This document shows, piece by piece, positions 10,571 through 17,749 of a stretch of 29,101 nt of DNA. The stretch's first letter is position 1, and each line of letters starts with the position of its first letter. This DNA is from a virus. A program made the position numbers and the translations under genes. The stretch spans positions 1 to 29,101 of the IMG/VR virus record IMGVR_UViG_3300017772_000079. The stretch is one strand, 5' to 3'. The notes beneath the pieces were generated by a model, which did no database searches, had not been told where the DNA came from, and was given only the letters and a program-made list of their open reading frames with translations.

Positions 10571-11577
10571 GTTTGTATCTCGCTATTGCTGGTTCTTGCG
10601 CTGAACAAAAGGCTAATGCTGTTACTGTTAATACAGACTTATACAATTTGGCTTCTGTTAAAGCCATACATGAAACAGCCGGAAACAATGCAGTAGGAAT
10701 TAACTTTAACGCAGGTGCGGCTAATTCGGCATGGCTAACTGGTATGCAAGTAATAGGCACAGACATGTATATTTCAAATAGAGGTAATAATAATAACTTT
10801 GATAGCACACATGTATTATTTTCAAAGTTACCAATTAGTTCTACTGGAAACGGAGCAGTTGTAAGACAAAACTCTACGGGATTAAGTATAAACAGTTGTG
10901 AGGGTTTTGGTTTGGATAGCACCGCAACAAAAATAATTATTGCCGACCATCACGCAAATAGAGTAAGAAGTGGGACTCTCTCTCAAAGTGGTAGTAGTTT
11001 AACAGTAACTCTTAATGGTAGTTCTTTATACGCAGGTGGTGGAATTAGATACGCTCGTTGGAATGATGATGGTTCTAAGTATTACTTCGGCTACCAAAAT
11101 GTTCCGCTTAATGGTAAATCGAAAATTAAACAATATTCAACATCAACAAATTATGTAGTTCAAAACAGCGATACATTACTTGGTAGCGTTGATTTACCAC
11201 ATGACATTATTTCTGACTTAATTTTCAATTCCGATGGCACTAAGATGTATCTTGCTGAACACGATGGATATATTCACGAATACGACCTATCAACTGCTTA
11301 CGATATTACAAGTGGAACGCTCGTTACTACACTTGATTTGACTTCTTTCTATGGCACTATCGGTTCATCTCCGTGGTGGCCGAGTAGTAACACTGGAAAC
11401 GGATTTTTCCTTTCCGGTATATCTTGGAATGCTGATGGTAGTAAATTATATGTAAGTAATATATATGCTTCTACTTTACAATCTAAAGTTAATGGAACTG
11501 TTAATCCTGCCACAGTTACGGGAGATGGCGGAACAAGAACCAATACTATGCCGGTTATTGAATTTAGAGTGCAATAA
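10567..11577 (+). CDS. Beta-propeller putative receptor-binding tail protein
   Basis: The 336 residues contain repeated beta-propeller blades. The clearest are DLIFNSDGTKMYLAEHDG followed by IHEYDLSTAYDITSGTLV (residues about 217-255) and GISWNADGSKLYVSN near residue 286. Weaker copies include YARWNDDGSKYYFGY near residue 160 and EGFGLDSTATKIIIADH near residue 112. The blade pattern (SDGTK-hydrophobic-Tyr, then Tyr-Asp-Leu-Ser-Thr) is common in tail-tip proteins of marine viruses. It is the last large gene of the structural module and its ATGA overlaps the fibre stop. A role in host-cell binding is inferred from its place beside the fibre. The fold is well supported, the function less so. Confidence 0.72.
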   Translation: MSLYLAIAGSCAEQKANAVTVNTDLYNLASVKAIHETAGNNAVGINFNAGAANSAWLTGMQVIGTDMYISNRGNNNNFDSTHVLFSKLPISSTGNGAVVRQNSTGLSINSCEGFGLDSTATKIIIADHHANRVRSGTLSQSGSSLTVTLNGSSLYAGGGIRYARWNDDGSKYYFGYQNVPLNGKSKIKQYSTSTNYVVQNSDTLLGSVDLPHDIISDLIFNSDGTKMYLAEHDGYIHEYDLSTAYDITSGTLVTTLDLTSFYGTIGSSPWWPSSNTGNGFFLSGISWNADGSKLYVSNIYASTLQSKVNGTVNPATVTGDGGTRTNTMPVIEFRVQ

Positions 11578-11603
11578 TAACTAAAGACGGTTGATGTGAT
11601 ACT

Positions 11604-11711
11604 ATGAATATTAATGAAATGATTTCAAAAACACTATTATTATTAATAGTAGTTTCTTTTCCTATTGCTATGACAAGCATTCATTATTTAATGTGCGAGG
11701 TGTGTGGTTAA
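11604..11711 (+). CDS. Tiny single-helix membrane peptide
   Basis: An ORF of 35 codons with ATG at 11604. It has a hydrophobic segment (LLLLIVVSFPIAM, residues 11-23) and ends with two cysteines in CEVCG. A GTGAT ribosome-binding site lies a few bases upstream. Its TAA overlaps the ATG of the next tiny membrane ORF as TAATG, which suggests translational coupling. It lies just after the beta-propeller gene, at the end of the structural module. A lysis or membrane role is possible but unproven. Confidence 0.45.
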   Translation: MNINEMISKTLLLLIVVSFPIAMTSIHYLMCEVCG

Positions 11712-11797
11712 TGATTCCTTTATTTTTTGCTTTTACTATTAGTTTTATTTTTGGGTTTATGATGCTTTGGTTTTTATCTGAAGATTTATTCAATTAA
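11711..11797 (+). CDS. Tiny single-helix membrane peptide
   Basis: An ORF of 28 codons, coupled by a one-base TAATG overlap to the previous peptide. Nearly the whole chain is a membrane helix rich in Phe (LFFAFTISFIFGFMMLWFL), with a short acidic tail. It ends two bases before the tRNA gene on the other strand. Too short for family assignment; the paired arrangement with the preceding peptide is the main support that it is real. Confidence 0.4.
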   Translation: MIPLFFAFTISFIFGFMMLWFLSEDLFN

Positions 11798-11798
11798 T

Positions 11799-11873
11799 TG
11801 GCGAGCGTGACAGGAATCGAACCCGTATCTTCGGCTTAGAAGGCCAAAATGCTATCCATTACACCACACGCTC
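11799..11873 (-). tRNA. tRNA-Arg (anticodon UCU), CCA encoded
   Basis: Read on the - strand, the sequence folds as a full cloverleaf. The acceptor stem is GAGCGTG paired with CACGCTC. A four-base D stem follows (GTGT with GCAT). The anticodon stem TTGGC/GCCGA encloses the loop CTTCTAA, giving anticodon UCU. The T arm is ACGGG-TTCGATT-CCTGT. The discriminator is G, and a genomically encoded CCA follows at 11799-11801. It would read AGA, a common arginine codon in these AT-rich genes. It sits beyond the operon terminator, so it probably has its own promoter. Confidence 0.93.
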
Positions 11874-11888
11874 AATTAAAAAACGAAG

Positions 11889-11908
11889 AAACTATTAACT
11901 TAGTTTTT
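11889..11908 (+). terminator. Possible weak AT-rich terminator of the + strand genes
   Basis: AAACTA and TAGTTT can form a six-base stem with a short loop, followed by two more Ts. It lies about 90 bases after the last + strand ORF, across the tRNA gene. The stem is AT-rich and weak, so this is only suggestive. Confidence 0.22.
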
Positions 11909-11923
11909 GAAAAAAAAATCCAT

Positions 11924-11963
11924 AAAAAAAAAGGACAGGCTGACCCGAAGGCCAACCTATCCT
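11924..11963 (-). terminator. Strong intrinsic-type terminator of the leftward operon
   Basis: On the - strand a 14-base stem (AGGATAGGTTGGCC with GGTCAGCCTGTCCT, fully paired allowing G-T pairs) is closed by a cUUCGg tetraloop. A run of about nine Ts follows immediately. It begins about ten bases after the stop of the last leftward gene and separates that operon from the tRNA. Archaea usually terminate at T-runs alone, so a hairpin of this quality is noteworthy. A more distant T-run on the + side could make it partly bidirectional. Confidence 0.85.
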
Positions 11964-11972
11964 AAATATTTT

Positions 11973-12116
11973 TTACTTTGTAGTTACACTCCAAATACCA
12001 AAACACTCTCTACATTCCCAAAGTTTCTTTTGGTCGCTAGACCCGACATAGAAACCCAATATACGCTTCGCAAGAGTTTTCTCTCCGCAATACTTACAAG
12101 TTTGCTTTAAACTCAT
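11973..12116 (-). CDS. Small zinc-ribbon protein
   Basis: A 47-codon ORF with two CxxC knuckles: CKYC at residues 7-10 and CREC at 35-38, joined by a basic and hydrophobic segment. This spacing is typical of a zinc ribbon, so it probably binds zinc and perhaps DNA, RNA or protein. Its ATG overlaps the stop of the upstream membrane-protein gene as ATGA. It is the last gene of the leftward operon, with the terminator hairpin directly after its TAA. The specific function is unknown. Confidence 0.7.
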   Translation of the reverse strand: MSLKQTCKYCGEKTLAKRILGFYVGSSDQKKLWECRECFGIWSVTTK

Positions 12117-12268
12117 TTTTGCTCGCCTTCATTATTATCCCCAAGTAGTCGCTTAATGTATTCATCTACGCTGTGTTCAGTGATATTAGAACCACCAAAC
12201 GCTGCAAAGAATAATAGCGAAACTACTATCAAGAAAATAAATAGGCCAAACCATTCTGCTGTGGACAT
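12113..12268 (-). CDS. Small membrane protein
   Basis: A 51-codon ORF. Residues about 5-24 (EWFGLFIFLIVVSLLFFAAF) form a strong membrane helix. A soluble acidic and basic tail follows, with VDEYIKRLLGDNNEGEQK. It starts with a TAATG overlap on the exonuclease stop and ends with an ATGA overlap on the zinc-ribbon gene, so it is firmly placed in the operon. The likely topology is N-terminus out, tail in the cytoplasm. No function can be assigned. Confidence 0.6.
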   Translation of the reverse strand: MSTAEWFGLFIFLIVVSLLFFAAFGGSNITEHSVDEYIKRLLGDNNEGEQK

Positions 12269-12861
12269 TACCAATCAACTCCTAAATCTATAAATTCTTC
12301 TTTTTCAATAGAGAAGGCTTTTACAATACCATTCTCTTTTCCATATCCCCACAAGTCATATACTAACTGTGTGTCTTTCATGCAATACTCTACTACTTCA
12401 TCATATTTTCCCATTTTCCATAACTTAGGTGCATCTGCACTATCCATTAACTTTGAGTCATCCATAGTGCATTTAACTAAGTTTTTGAGTTGAAATCTTT
12501 CACCATGACCCTTAAGTAATTCTTTACTTGTGTCAATGTATTGTTCGTTGTTCAAATACTTGTGAATACAATAAATATCCATAGAGTCTCTAAGTATAGG
12601 CAAATCAAACGCCACAATGTTGTGTCCTAATAACTTGCCACCTTTTTGAAAATGGTCGTCTAAGTCATACTTTAACTGTTGTAGTGATTTAATAACATGG
12701 CCGCTTTTTGCGAAAGTATCAACGGTTTCATCCACATAGACTGTTCCTGTATTCCCATCCCATGTTGCCACTGTTGATACTTGAAACATATGAGTATTAC
12801 CAAATCCCCCTATTTCGTGAGACATATTCTTAGTCTCAATATCTAATGCTAATACAGACAT
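12268..12861 (-). CDS. DEDDy 3'-5' exonuclease (DnaQ/PolB-exo-like)
   Basis: All three exonuclease motifs are visible. Numbered from the ATG at 12861, Exo I is LALDIETK with D7 and E9, Exo II is GHNIVAFDLPIL with N81 and D86, and Exo III is YCMKD with Y159 and D163, the YxxxD form. The ATG at 12861 follows a GTGAT sequence just after the stop of the DUF4177-like gene. In-frame starts at 12876 and 12933 would overlap that gene more. The protein is a stand-alone exonuclease, although the PolB N-half also carries exonuclease motifs. It may proofread, process ends or act in recombination; the activity is well supported, the role is not. Confidence 0.82.
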   Translation of the reverse strand: MSVLALDIETKNMSHEIGGFGNTHMFQVSTVATWDGNTGTVYVDETVDTFAKSGHVIKSLQQLKYDLDDHFQKGGKLLGHNIVAFDLPILRDSMDIYCIHKYLNNEQYIDTSKELLKGHGERFQLKNLVKCTMDDSKLMDSADAPKLWKMGKYDEVVEYCMKDTQLVYDLWGYGKENGIVKAFSIEKEEFIDLGVDW

Positions 12862-12865
12862 AGCA

Positions 12866-13087
12866 TCACGAACCATTAGACCAAAGTTTTGAAATCTTCG
12901 CACTTTCTTCATCAACGGGTTCTTCTCCGCCAATCCTTCGCTTTAAGAAAGCAACGATGTTTATATTGCCAACTGATAGCATACTACAACATTCCCAACC
13001 TTCATCACCGTATGTGTCCAGTGTTTCAATTATTACTTTTGGCCCTTTTGTTATGTCAAAAACGACATATATATTTTCGTATTTCAT
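12866..13087 (-). CDS. DUF4177-like small protein
   Basis: The 73-residue sequence starts with a beta strand (KYENIYVVFD) and contains DEGWECCSMLSVGNINIVAFLKR. This resembles the small DUF4177 family, where a GWE-containing helix-strand segment is followed by an F/Y-KR strand. The charged C-terminal 20 residues are extra. Its ATG overlaps the helicase stop as ATGA. The family match is by eye and no function is known for this group. Confidence 0.5.
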   Translation of the reverse strand: MKYENIYVVFDITKGPKVIIETLDTYGDEGWECCSMLSVGNINIVAFLKRRIGGEEPVDEESAKISKLWSNGS

Positions 13088-14658
13088 ACTTTCACTTCCT
13101 TTAGTTTAATGTAGTTTTGCCTACCTTGTTTTTTGAGTTCAAAATTCATTTGGACTTTATCTTTAAAATCTCTATTTACCTGAGCATTAGATTTTTTAAC
13201 AACTTTGCACATTTGAGAGATATACAACTTTCGATTAACCCACCCGTCTTCTGTCTTTTTAGCCATCTCTTCGTATTTTTCCTTGAATGGCTTTGAATTG
13301 AAAACCGGAGAGGTCATTCGCTTCTCCTTTAGGCTTCGTTCAAGCCATTCTACCAATGACATATAACATTGTCGGGTGATAGCCCCTGCCTGTCTAACAT
13401 TTTGCCCCGTAACATGAAACATCTTTGATTTATCCTTAATATAAGGTGCTTGAGCAATTGAACACAATACTGCTAATTTAGAGGTAGTGATATACAATCG
13501 GTTAATAAACAAGTTTGCTACCTCTCTTACAAACAATCCACAGTCATTAATGTAACCTACCATGTTCTCATATTCCAAATCCAATACATCGTTTGCTGAA
13601 TCAGTATAAGTCATCATATTACATTTAGTTTCTATTTCTGATTTGCCTTCTTTCAATTCTTCTTCATATCTTTCTAATACCAAATCATACATTTTCATAA
13701 ACTCATCTGAAAACTTATCCATTGGGCCTTGCCTGTCTTTGAACTTACCAAACTTAGCAATCTTTTTCTTTCGTATGTTATGCTGAATTGCTTCGGGAAC
13801 TTCTCGAATATAACAAAGCATTCTTTGTAGTAGTCCGGTTTCTGTCATAATTCTACTTAATTCAGTTGGTGGATAAGTCATAGCCAATACAGAACGCTCT
13901 CCAAATGTCTCAACAATATCTCCTTCTTTCAGTTGCTTTTTCATTACCCAAGAATCACCATGTAATGTATTTAGCATGGTATTCAAAAATACAACCATAT
14001 CCACTTGATGAGAATTAGGGCTAAAAATACCAGACCTTTCAAACTCATCCCAATGGGCTAAACCACTTCCTTCTAAAGCACCGTTCATTTTAACTGAAAT
14101 CTTCTTTCCAGTTAAACGGGAGTTTCCGTTATCATCTGTTTCCATCTCGTCTTGTAGCGCATAATGCCCAACAAGTGCGGCTGATGTTGCTACTTGAACA
14201 GAAAATACATCAAAGTGTTTTCTTGCATAGTGCATAATGGCATTACCATCAGCGTCTTTTTCAATATTACCATTTGCATCTTTTAGTGGCACTTCGACAT
14301 TTAAGTTGAAGGGGTGCTTTTGTTTAGCATTTATCTTTTCAAAAACACTTCTTGCAATAGGTTGAACAAAATTAGACAATACTGTTTTACCTGTTCCAGA
14401 TGTTTGTATTTGTAACATATGTATTCTAGTATCTTCATATTCCTCTTCAAACGGAATTGCAATAAAATCTTTACATATCTGTCCAAGTATTGTAAAGAAA
14501 CTCATAACCGCAGGAGTTTCATTGTAGTGCGATATATTCGCCGCTGACATTTGAAACTGTTGAACAATAGCCGGAAGGCTTTGTTTAAAAACGGCACTCA
14601 CTTGTTTATAGTCTTCAAAGATTTCATTTTCATATTCTTCATCATATTCATCACTCAT
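13084..14658 (-). CDS. P-loop ATPase, probable replicative helicase
   Basis: The 524-residue protein has a Walker A motif (SGTGKT, residues 87-92), a Walker B-like strand (LAHWDEFE, D204-E205), and a possible arginine finger in GLLQRML near residue 279. The last 80 residues look like a winged helix, with KLYISQMCKVVKKSNAQVNRDF. This layout resembles the ATPase core of MCM or DUF3987-type phage helicases, but I cannot place it firmly in either. It lies just downstream of the ERCC4 nuclease and the primase, which fits a replicative helicase. The N-terminus is very acidic (residues 1-16). Its ATGA overlaps the nuclease stop. ATPase is well supported, helicase is inferred from context. Confidence 0.6.
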   Translation of the reverse strand: MSDEYDEEYENEIFEDYKQVSAVFKQSLPAIVQQFQMSAANISHYNETPAVMSFFTILGQICKDFIAIPFEEEYEDTRIHMLQIQTSGTGKTVLSNFVQPIARSVFEKINAKQKHPFNLNVEVPLKDANGNIEKDADGNAIMHYARKHFDVFSVQVATSAALVGHYALQDEMETDDNGNSRLTGKKISVKMNGALEGSGLAHWDEFERSGIFSPNSHQVDMVVFLNTMLNTLHGDSWVMKKQLKEGDIVETFGERSVLAMTYPPTELSRIMTETGLLQRMLCYIREVPEAIQHNIRKKKIAKFGKFKDRQGPMDKFSDEFMKMYDLVLERYEEELKEGKSEIETKCNMMTYTDSANDVLDLEYENMVGYINDCGLFVREVANLFINRLYITTSKLAVLCSIAQAPYIKDKSKMFHVTGQNVRQAGAITRQCYMSLVEWLERSLKEKRMTSPVFNSKPFKEKYEEMAKKTEDGWVNRKLYISQMCKVVKKSNAQVNRDFKDKVQMNFELKKQGRQNYIKLKEVKV

Positions 14659-15350
14659 ATTTTCACCTTCTTTTCTGAATTTAAAGTATTTAGAATGCGA
14701 GAGGCTAATACTAAGCCAATGCCTTCAAGGAACTGTAATTCCTCTTCTGTTTGTTCTCCTATTTCCATCACTGAACCAAACTCTTTAATAAGAAGTTTGG
14801 CTTTTTTGATAGATACTCCTTTAATACTTGTGAGAACATCAAGTCTTAAATCATCAGTAGTTACACGCTTGAATACTTCGGGGCGTATAACATCTCTTTT
14901 TATTGGTTTCATTTTACAAATTGCTGTAATTATCAATGAGGCTTCTTCTTCGGTTGGAGTCCAAAAAGCCTTTACATCAGTATCTAATGTAATTCTACCT
15001 ATTGCACCTAGAAATTTATTATTTAACATAATACTTCTAGCAGGTTCTTGTATGTTTGCCTTTGAGTATTTCTTCACATTGAATATGGCTTCCTCGATTG
15101 TGCCATAGATAATAACTACATTTGTCTTGTAGTGTCTATCCATATTATCTATTTGTGTCCAAAGTCTTTTACTTATTACAGAACCTAAAAAATCTGTTGT
15201 TGATTTGGCTTCAAAACAAACATCATCAAAAACATAATCTCCTATTTCAAGCCACTTCTTTTCCGTTTGGATATTAAGTGCTTTCGCCTTACTCTCAACT
15301 AATTTTACTAGTTTCGAGCCTTCTTTTTCTCTACTATCTATAATTAACAT
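14655..15350 (-). CDS. XPF/Mus81/Hef-type ERCC4 nuclease with HhH domain
   Basis: The 231-residue protein combines an ERCC4 nuclease domain (residues 1-150) and a tandem helix-hairpin-helix domain (residues about 170-225). The nuclease motifs are DSREK at D5, GDYVF at D38, and FEAKSTTDF with E47 and K49 (the ERKxxxD motif in an EAK form). They are followed by SKRLWTQ, typical of the family. The HhH part contains IKGVSIKKAKLLIKEFG and LEGIGLVLASRI. Relatives cut branched DNA, flaps and stalled forks; here it probably serves repair or recombination of viral replication forks. The archaeal helicase domain of Hef is absent, as in crenarchaeal XPF. The start follows the primase stop as TAATATG. 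Confidence 0.88.
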   Translation of the reverse strand: MLIIDSREKEGSKLVKLVESKAKALNIQTEKKWLEIGDYVFDDVCFEAKSTTDFLGSVISKRLWTQIDNMDRHYKTNVVIIYGTIEEAIFNVKKYSKANIQEPARSIMLNNKFLGAIGRITLDTDVKAFWTPTEEEASLIITAICKMKPIKRDVIRPEVFKRVTTDDLRLDVLTSIKGVSIKKAKLLIKEFGSVMEIGEQTEEELQFLEGIGLVLASRILNTLNSEKKVKI

Positions 15351-15351
15351 A

Positions 15352-16404
15352 TTAGTCCTCCTTATCTAAAAAGGTCGGGTATCGCCAACACTTCCCCACA
15401 CAATACCCATCGGGGATTAGCACAGTCTTACAGAATGGTGTTTTATAATTACCAAACACTGTAAATCGAGCGTGTTTTCTTGTTTCGTATTCATTCCAGT
15501 CTAGCCATATTCCTTCATTAGTTTCTACTAGGTTTTTTATTTCTTCTACTATAATTTCTAAAACTTGTTGCTTTTGTTCTGTCGTTGTTAATTTTCTTCT
15601 TTGCGTCAATAAATCTCTATACCATGAAACGAGGTATGCTCTCGCCATATGTGAAGGATTCTCTACCATAATAGCATTGTGTAAACATGGCAACATTGGC
15701 AATTTACCCGTATGCTTAGGCACAGAAACCTCGCCTCCAACCTCTTCAATGGGGGGTGCATCGGGAAACTTGGCCTTGTTTTTACCACCCTTACGGAAGG
15801 GGATAAGGCGCATGTTTGATGCTAAAGAAAGTATTTCGCTTATGTCTTTAGAAAGGTCTTCTTCTAGCAAAGGGATGCAATAATACGGATTACCGTTACT
15901 ATCAGCAGAAGCCATATTTACAGTATTGGGAACTCTTCTTAGTCGGGTCTTTTGACCCACTCTATCATCAAGAGTAATGTCATCACCCACCTTTGAAATT
16001 AAATACTTTTTAATTTCCCTAAAGAAATATTGAATACTTCTCATGTCTTCTACCAATTCACCAAAAATAAACATATGAAAACCCCGACCTGAGAAAAATA
16101 AAGTATATTCAAATTCTTGTTCTAATACCAATTCCATTATTACTTTAACATCCCTAAATGCTTTTTCGATTCTTTCTCCATGTGCGTCAAAGTCAAGAAA
16201 AATTCTATCTAGTATTACAGAAGAATCTATTTTTGCAGTTTCTGAAAAATGCTCGAAATCATATACTGTTGTATATACATTAGTTCTATTGTTTTGTGCA
16301 TTGACAAAATTAATGTATTCAATCTTCGATAAGACTACTCTTCTTTTCATTTGTGGTGCGTTCTTTATGTGGCTTCCCGCCCATACTTCCCTCGGATATT
16401 TCAT
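15352..16404 (-). CDS. Archaeo-eukaryotic primase with PriL-like Cys-rich C-terminus
   Basis: The N-terminal half has primase (PriS) signatures, numbered from the ATG at 16404: FLDFDAH with D71 and D73, SGRGFHMF with H110, D146/D147, then RRVPNTVN. The C-terminal part has cysteines at 240 (LPC), 325 (TPFC), 335 (GYC) and 339 (GKC), with WRYP after the last. That resembles the Fe-S domain of PriL, so catalytic and Fe-S functions appear fused in one 350-residue chain. The ATG has GGAGG eight bases upstream; the TTG at 16419 lies inside that site. The 5' end overlaps the upstream ORF by about 85 bases. It would make primers for viral replication. Primase is very likely, the PriL likeness is moderate. 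Confidence 0.85.
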   Translation of the reverse strand: MKYPREVWAGSHIKNAPQMKRRVVLSKIEYINFVNAQNNRTNVYTTVYDFEHFSETAKIDSSVILDRIFLDFDAHGERIEKAFRDVKVIMELVLEQEFEYTLFFSGRGFHMFIFGELVEDMRSIQYFFREIKKYLISKVGDDITLDDRVGQKTRLRRVPNTVNMASADSNGNPYYCIPLLEEDLSKDISEILSLASNMRLIPFRKGGKNKAKFPDAPPIEEVGGEVSVPKHTGKLPMLPCLHNAIMVENPSHMARAYLVSWYRDLLTQRRKLTTTEQKQQVLEIIVEEIKNLVETNEGIWLDWNEYETRKHARFTVFGNYKTPFCKTVLIPDGYCVGKCWRYPTFLDKED

Positions 16405-16693
16405 TTTTATTCCCTCCAAAATCTACGGTTGCTGTATCTAGCATTTCTCTAATTACTCCGGCTATTTCACCAGATAGTTTTATTTTTATAGCCTGTCTCA
16501 TTACATCTTCAAATGTGTGTCCAACAAACCCTTCATTTATTTTAACTTCTCTAACTAAGTTAAATCTTTCACTTAGTTTAGACTCGTTATATATCTCGCT
16601 ACAAAGAACATCTATTGTCTTTTTGAGATTAGATATTTCCGAGAATGTCCAAGACCTTGCTAATACTTTCAGTTTAATCATTTCGTTGTCCAT
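16319..16693 (-). CDS. Hypothetical protein, mostly helical
   Basis: A 124-residue protein, helical up to about residue 85 and then charged and Gly/Lys-rich. It overlaps the primase start by about 85 bases, a long overlap, so its C-terminal 28 residues share DNA with the primase N-terminus and the primase ribosome-binding site lies inside it. The start at 16693 overlaps the end of the preceding small ORF by about 20 bases. I recognise no family. Confidence 0.5.
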   Translation of the reverse strand: MDNEMIKLKVLARSWTFSEISNLKKTIDVLCSEIYNESKLSERFNLVREVKINEGFVGHTFEDVMRQAIKIKLSGEIAGVIREMLDTATVDFGGNKNEISEGSMGGKPHKERTTNEKKSSLIED

Positions 16694-16814
16694 TTATCAC
16701 ACCTTCATATCTATTTAGTAATGCTCTCGCATATCCCAATGTATCTTCATCGTATTTACCTAAGTGAGATAGAATAGTTATTGCATCAAAGGCTATTTTT
16801 TGCATATCATCCAT
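16674..16814 (-). CDS. Small helical protein
   Basis: About 46 codons from the ATG at 16814, just after the stop of the Fe-S nuclease gene (TGATATTATG) and with a GGTGTGAT sequence upstream. A longer version starting at 16859 would overlap the nuclease, so I prefer the short one. The chain is helical (MDDMQKIAFDAITILSHLGK) with a charged end. No family recognised. Confidence 0.5.
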   Translation of the reverse strand: MDDMQKIAFDAITILSHLGKYDEDTLGYARALLNRYEGVINGQRND

Positions 16815-16818
16815 AATA

Positions 16819-17748
16819 TCACACCCATGTATCTTCTTGTGCGGCATCACATATTCCAAAGAAACTACAAAAAGAACAGGTCTTATAATAAAACTTAGTC
16901 GGAAACTGTTTCATTTCATACGCTCTAAGAAGTTTAGCAATACCAAACATAACAGAAGTCATAGAACGAGTCTTAACAGGTTGAGCAAAGACATAGTTTG
17001 AAACAGGATAATACCAACCCCAATGAGTAACAGGCACATTAGGTCGTAGGCCGTTCTTAATCAAGACTTCATCATCAGCATTTTCAATTAGCAATTGATA
17101 AAACGCCATTTCTTTCCTCATATCACCGGCCTTGTAATCCTTCCAAGGCCCAGTTTTGAACTCAAAGGGAACATATCCCCCATCTTCCATAAATATTCTA
17201 TCAATGATTCCTTGAATATGAATCTTATAATCACGCTGTAAAGTAAACGGTTGGTAATTAAGTGAGGCATCACCCTTGTATGGGCCTTTAGGTATAACTA
17301 TTTCAGCATCAAACTTTCCTTCGTTACATACAGGTAAGTATTCATCAGTCTTATTTTCTGCCCTTGCTTGTAAATATCGGTTTGTTTCAAACGATGCTAT
17401 GTTTAATGAAATATCATAGTATTCATCAATAGGTGTTATTCCTGTTATGTATTCCCCCACCTCATCAGCAGTCATTGAATCTACTTTCTTAATATCAAAC
17501 TCGTTAAAATAGTCTTCTCTATGATTGTGAAGCACAGTTCCTTTACGCATAGCCTCGCTTTGGTCTTGTGGCAATCGTTGAATGTATGAAAAGTCATACT
17601 TTTTATTACACCAACCAAAAGAACCAAGCGAAGACTTGGTTATTTTTAATATTGGCATAGACGGGTCATCGTAATTCTCCGGCTTCCAGTAATAGGTATA
17701 TTCGCTCATAGCGGAAATAACCGCATTATATTTTTCATCTTGTTCCAT
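16819..17748 (-). CDS. Cas4/Dna2-like RecB-family nuclease with Fe-S cysteines
   Basis: This 309-residue protein carries the PD-(D/E)xK nuclease pattern: an early His (VLHNHRE, H74), D183 in GIIDRIF, E196 and K198 in PFEFKTG, then MAFYQLL. Four cysteines match the Fe-S cluster of Cas4, AddB and Dna2: C47 in GWCNKKY and C291, C294 and C300 in CSFCSFFGIC. Such enzymes trim single-stranded tails or flaps. Here it sits between PolB-C and the primase, so flap or end processing in replication is the likely role. No CRISPR array or other cas gene is present, so a CRISPR role is not suggested. The start lies just after the PolB-C stop. Confidence 0.85.
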   Translation of the reverse strand: MEQDEKYNAVISAMSEYTYYWKPENYDDPSMPILKITKSSLGSFGWCNKKYDFSYIQRLPQDQSEAMRKGTVLHNHREDYFNEFDIKKVDSMTADEVGEYITGITPIDEYYDISLNIASFETNRYLQARAENKTDEYLPVCNEGKFDAEIVIPKGPYKGDASLNYQPFTLQRDYKIHIQGIIDRIFMEDGGYVPFEFKTGPWKDYKAGDMRKEMAFYQLLIENADDEVLIKNGLRPNVPVTHWGWYYPVSNYVFAQPVKTRSMTSVMFGIAKLLRAYEMKQFPTKFYYKTCSFCSFFGICDAAQEDTWV

Positions 17749-17749
17749 G

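Noticed and set aside
11799-11873. tRNA gene as an integration (att) site
   Set aside because: No integrase and no second copy of the tRNA 3' end is seen in the window.
14551-15108. A 185-codon + strand ORF across the helicase/nuclease junction
   Set aside because: Fully antisense to two well-supported genes, with no family signal.
16819-17748. Cas4-like nuclease taken as part of a CRISPR system
   Set aside because: No repeats, Cas1/Cas2 or effector genes in the window; the neighbours are all replication genes.
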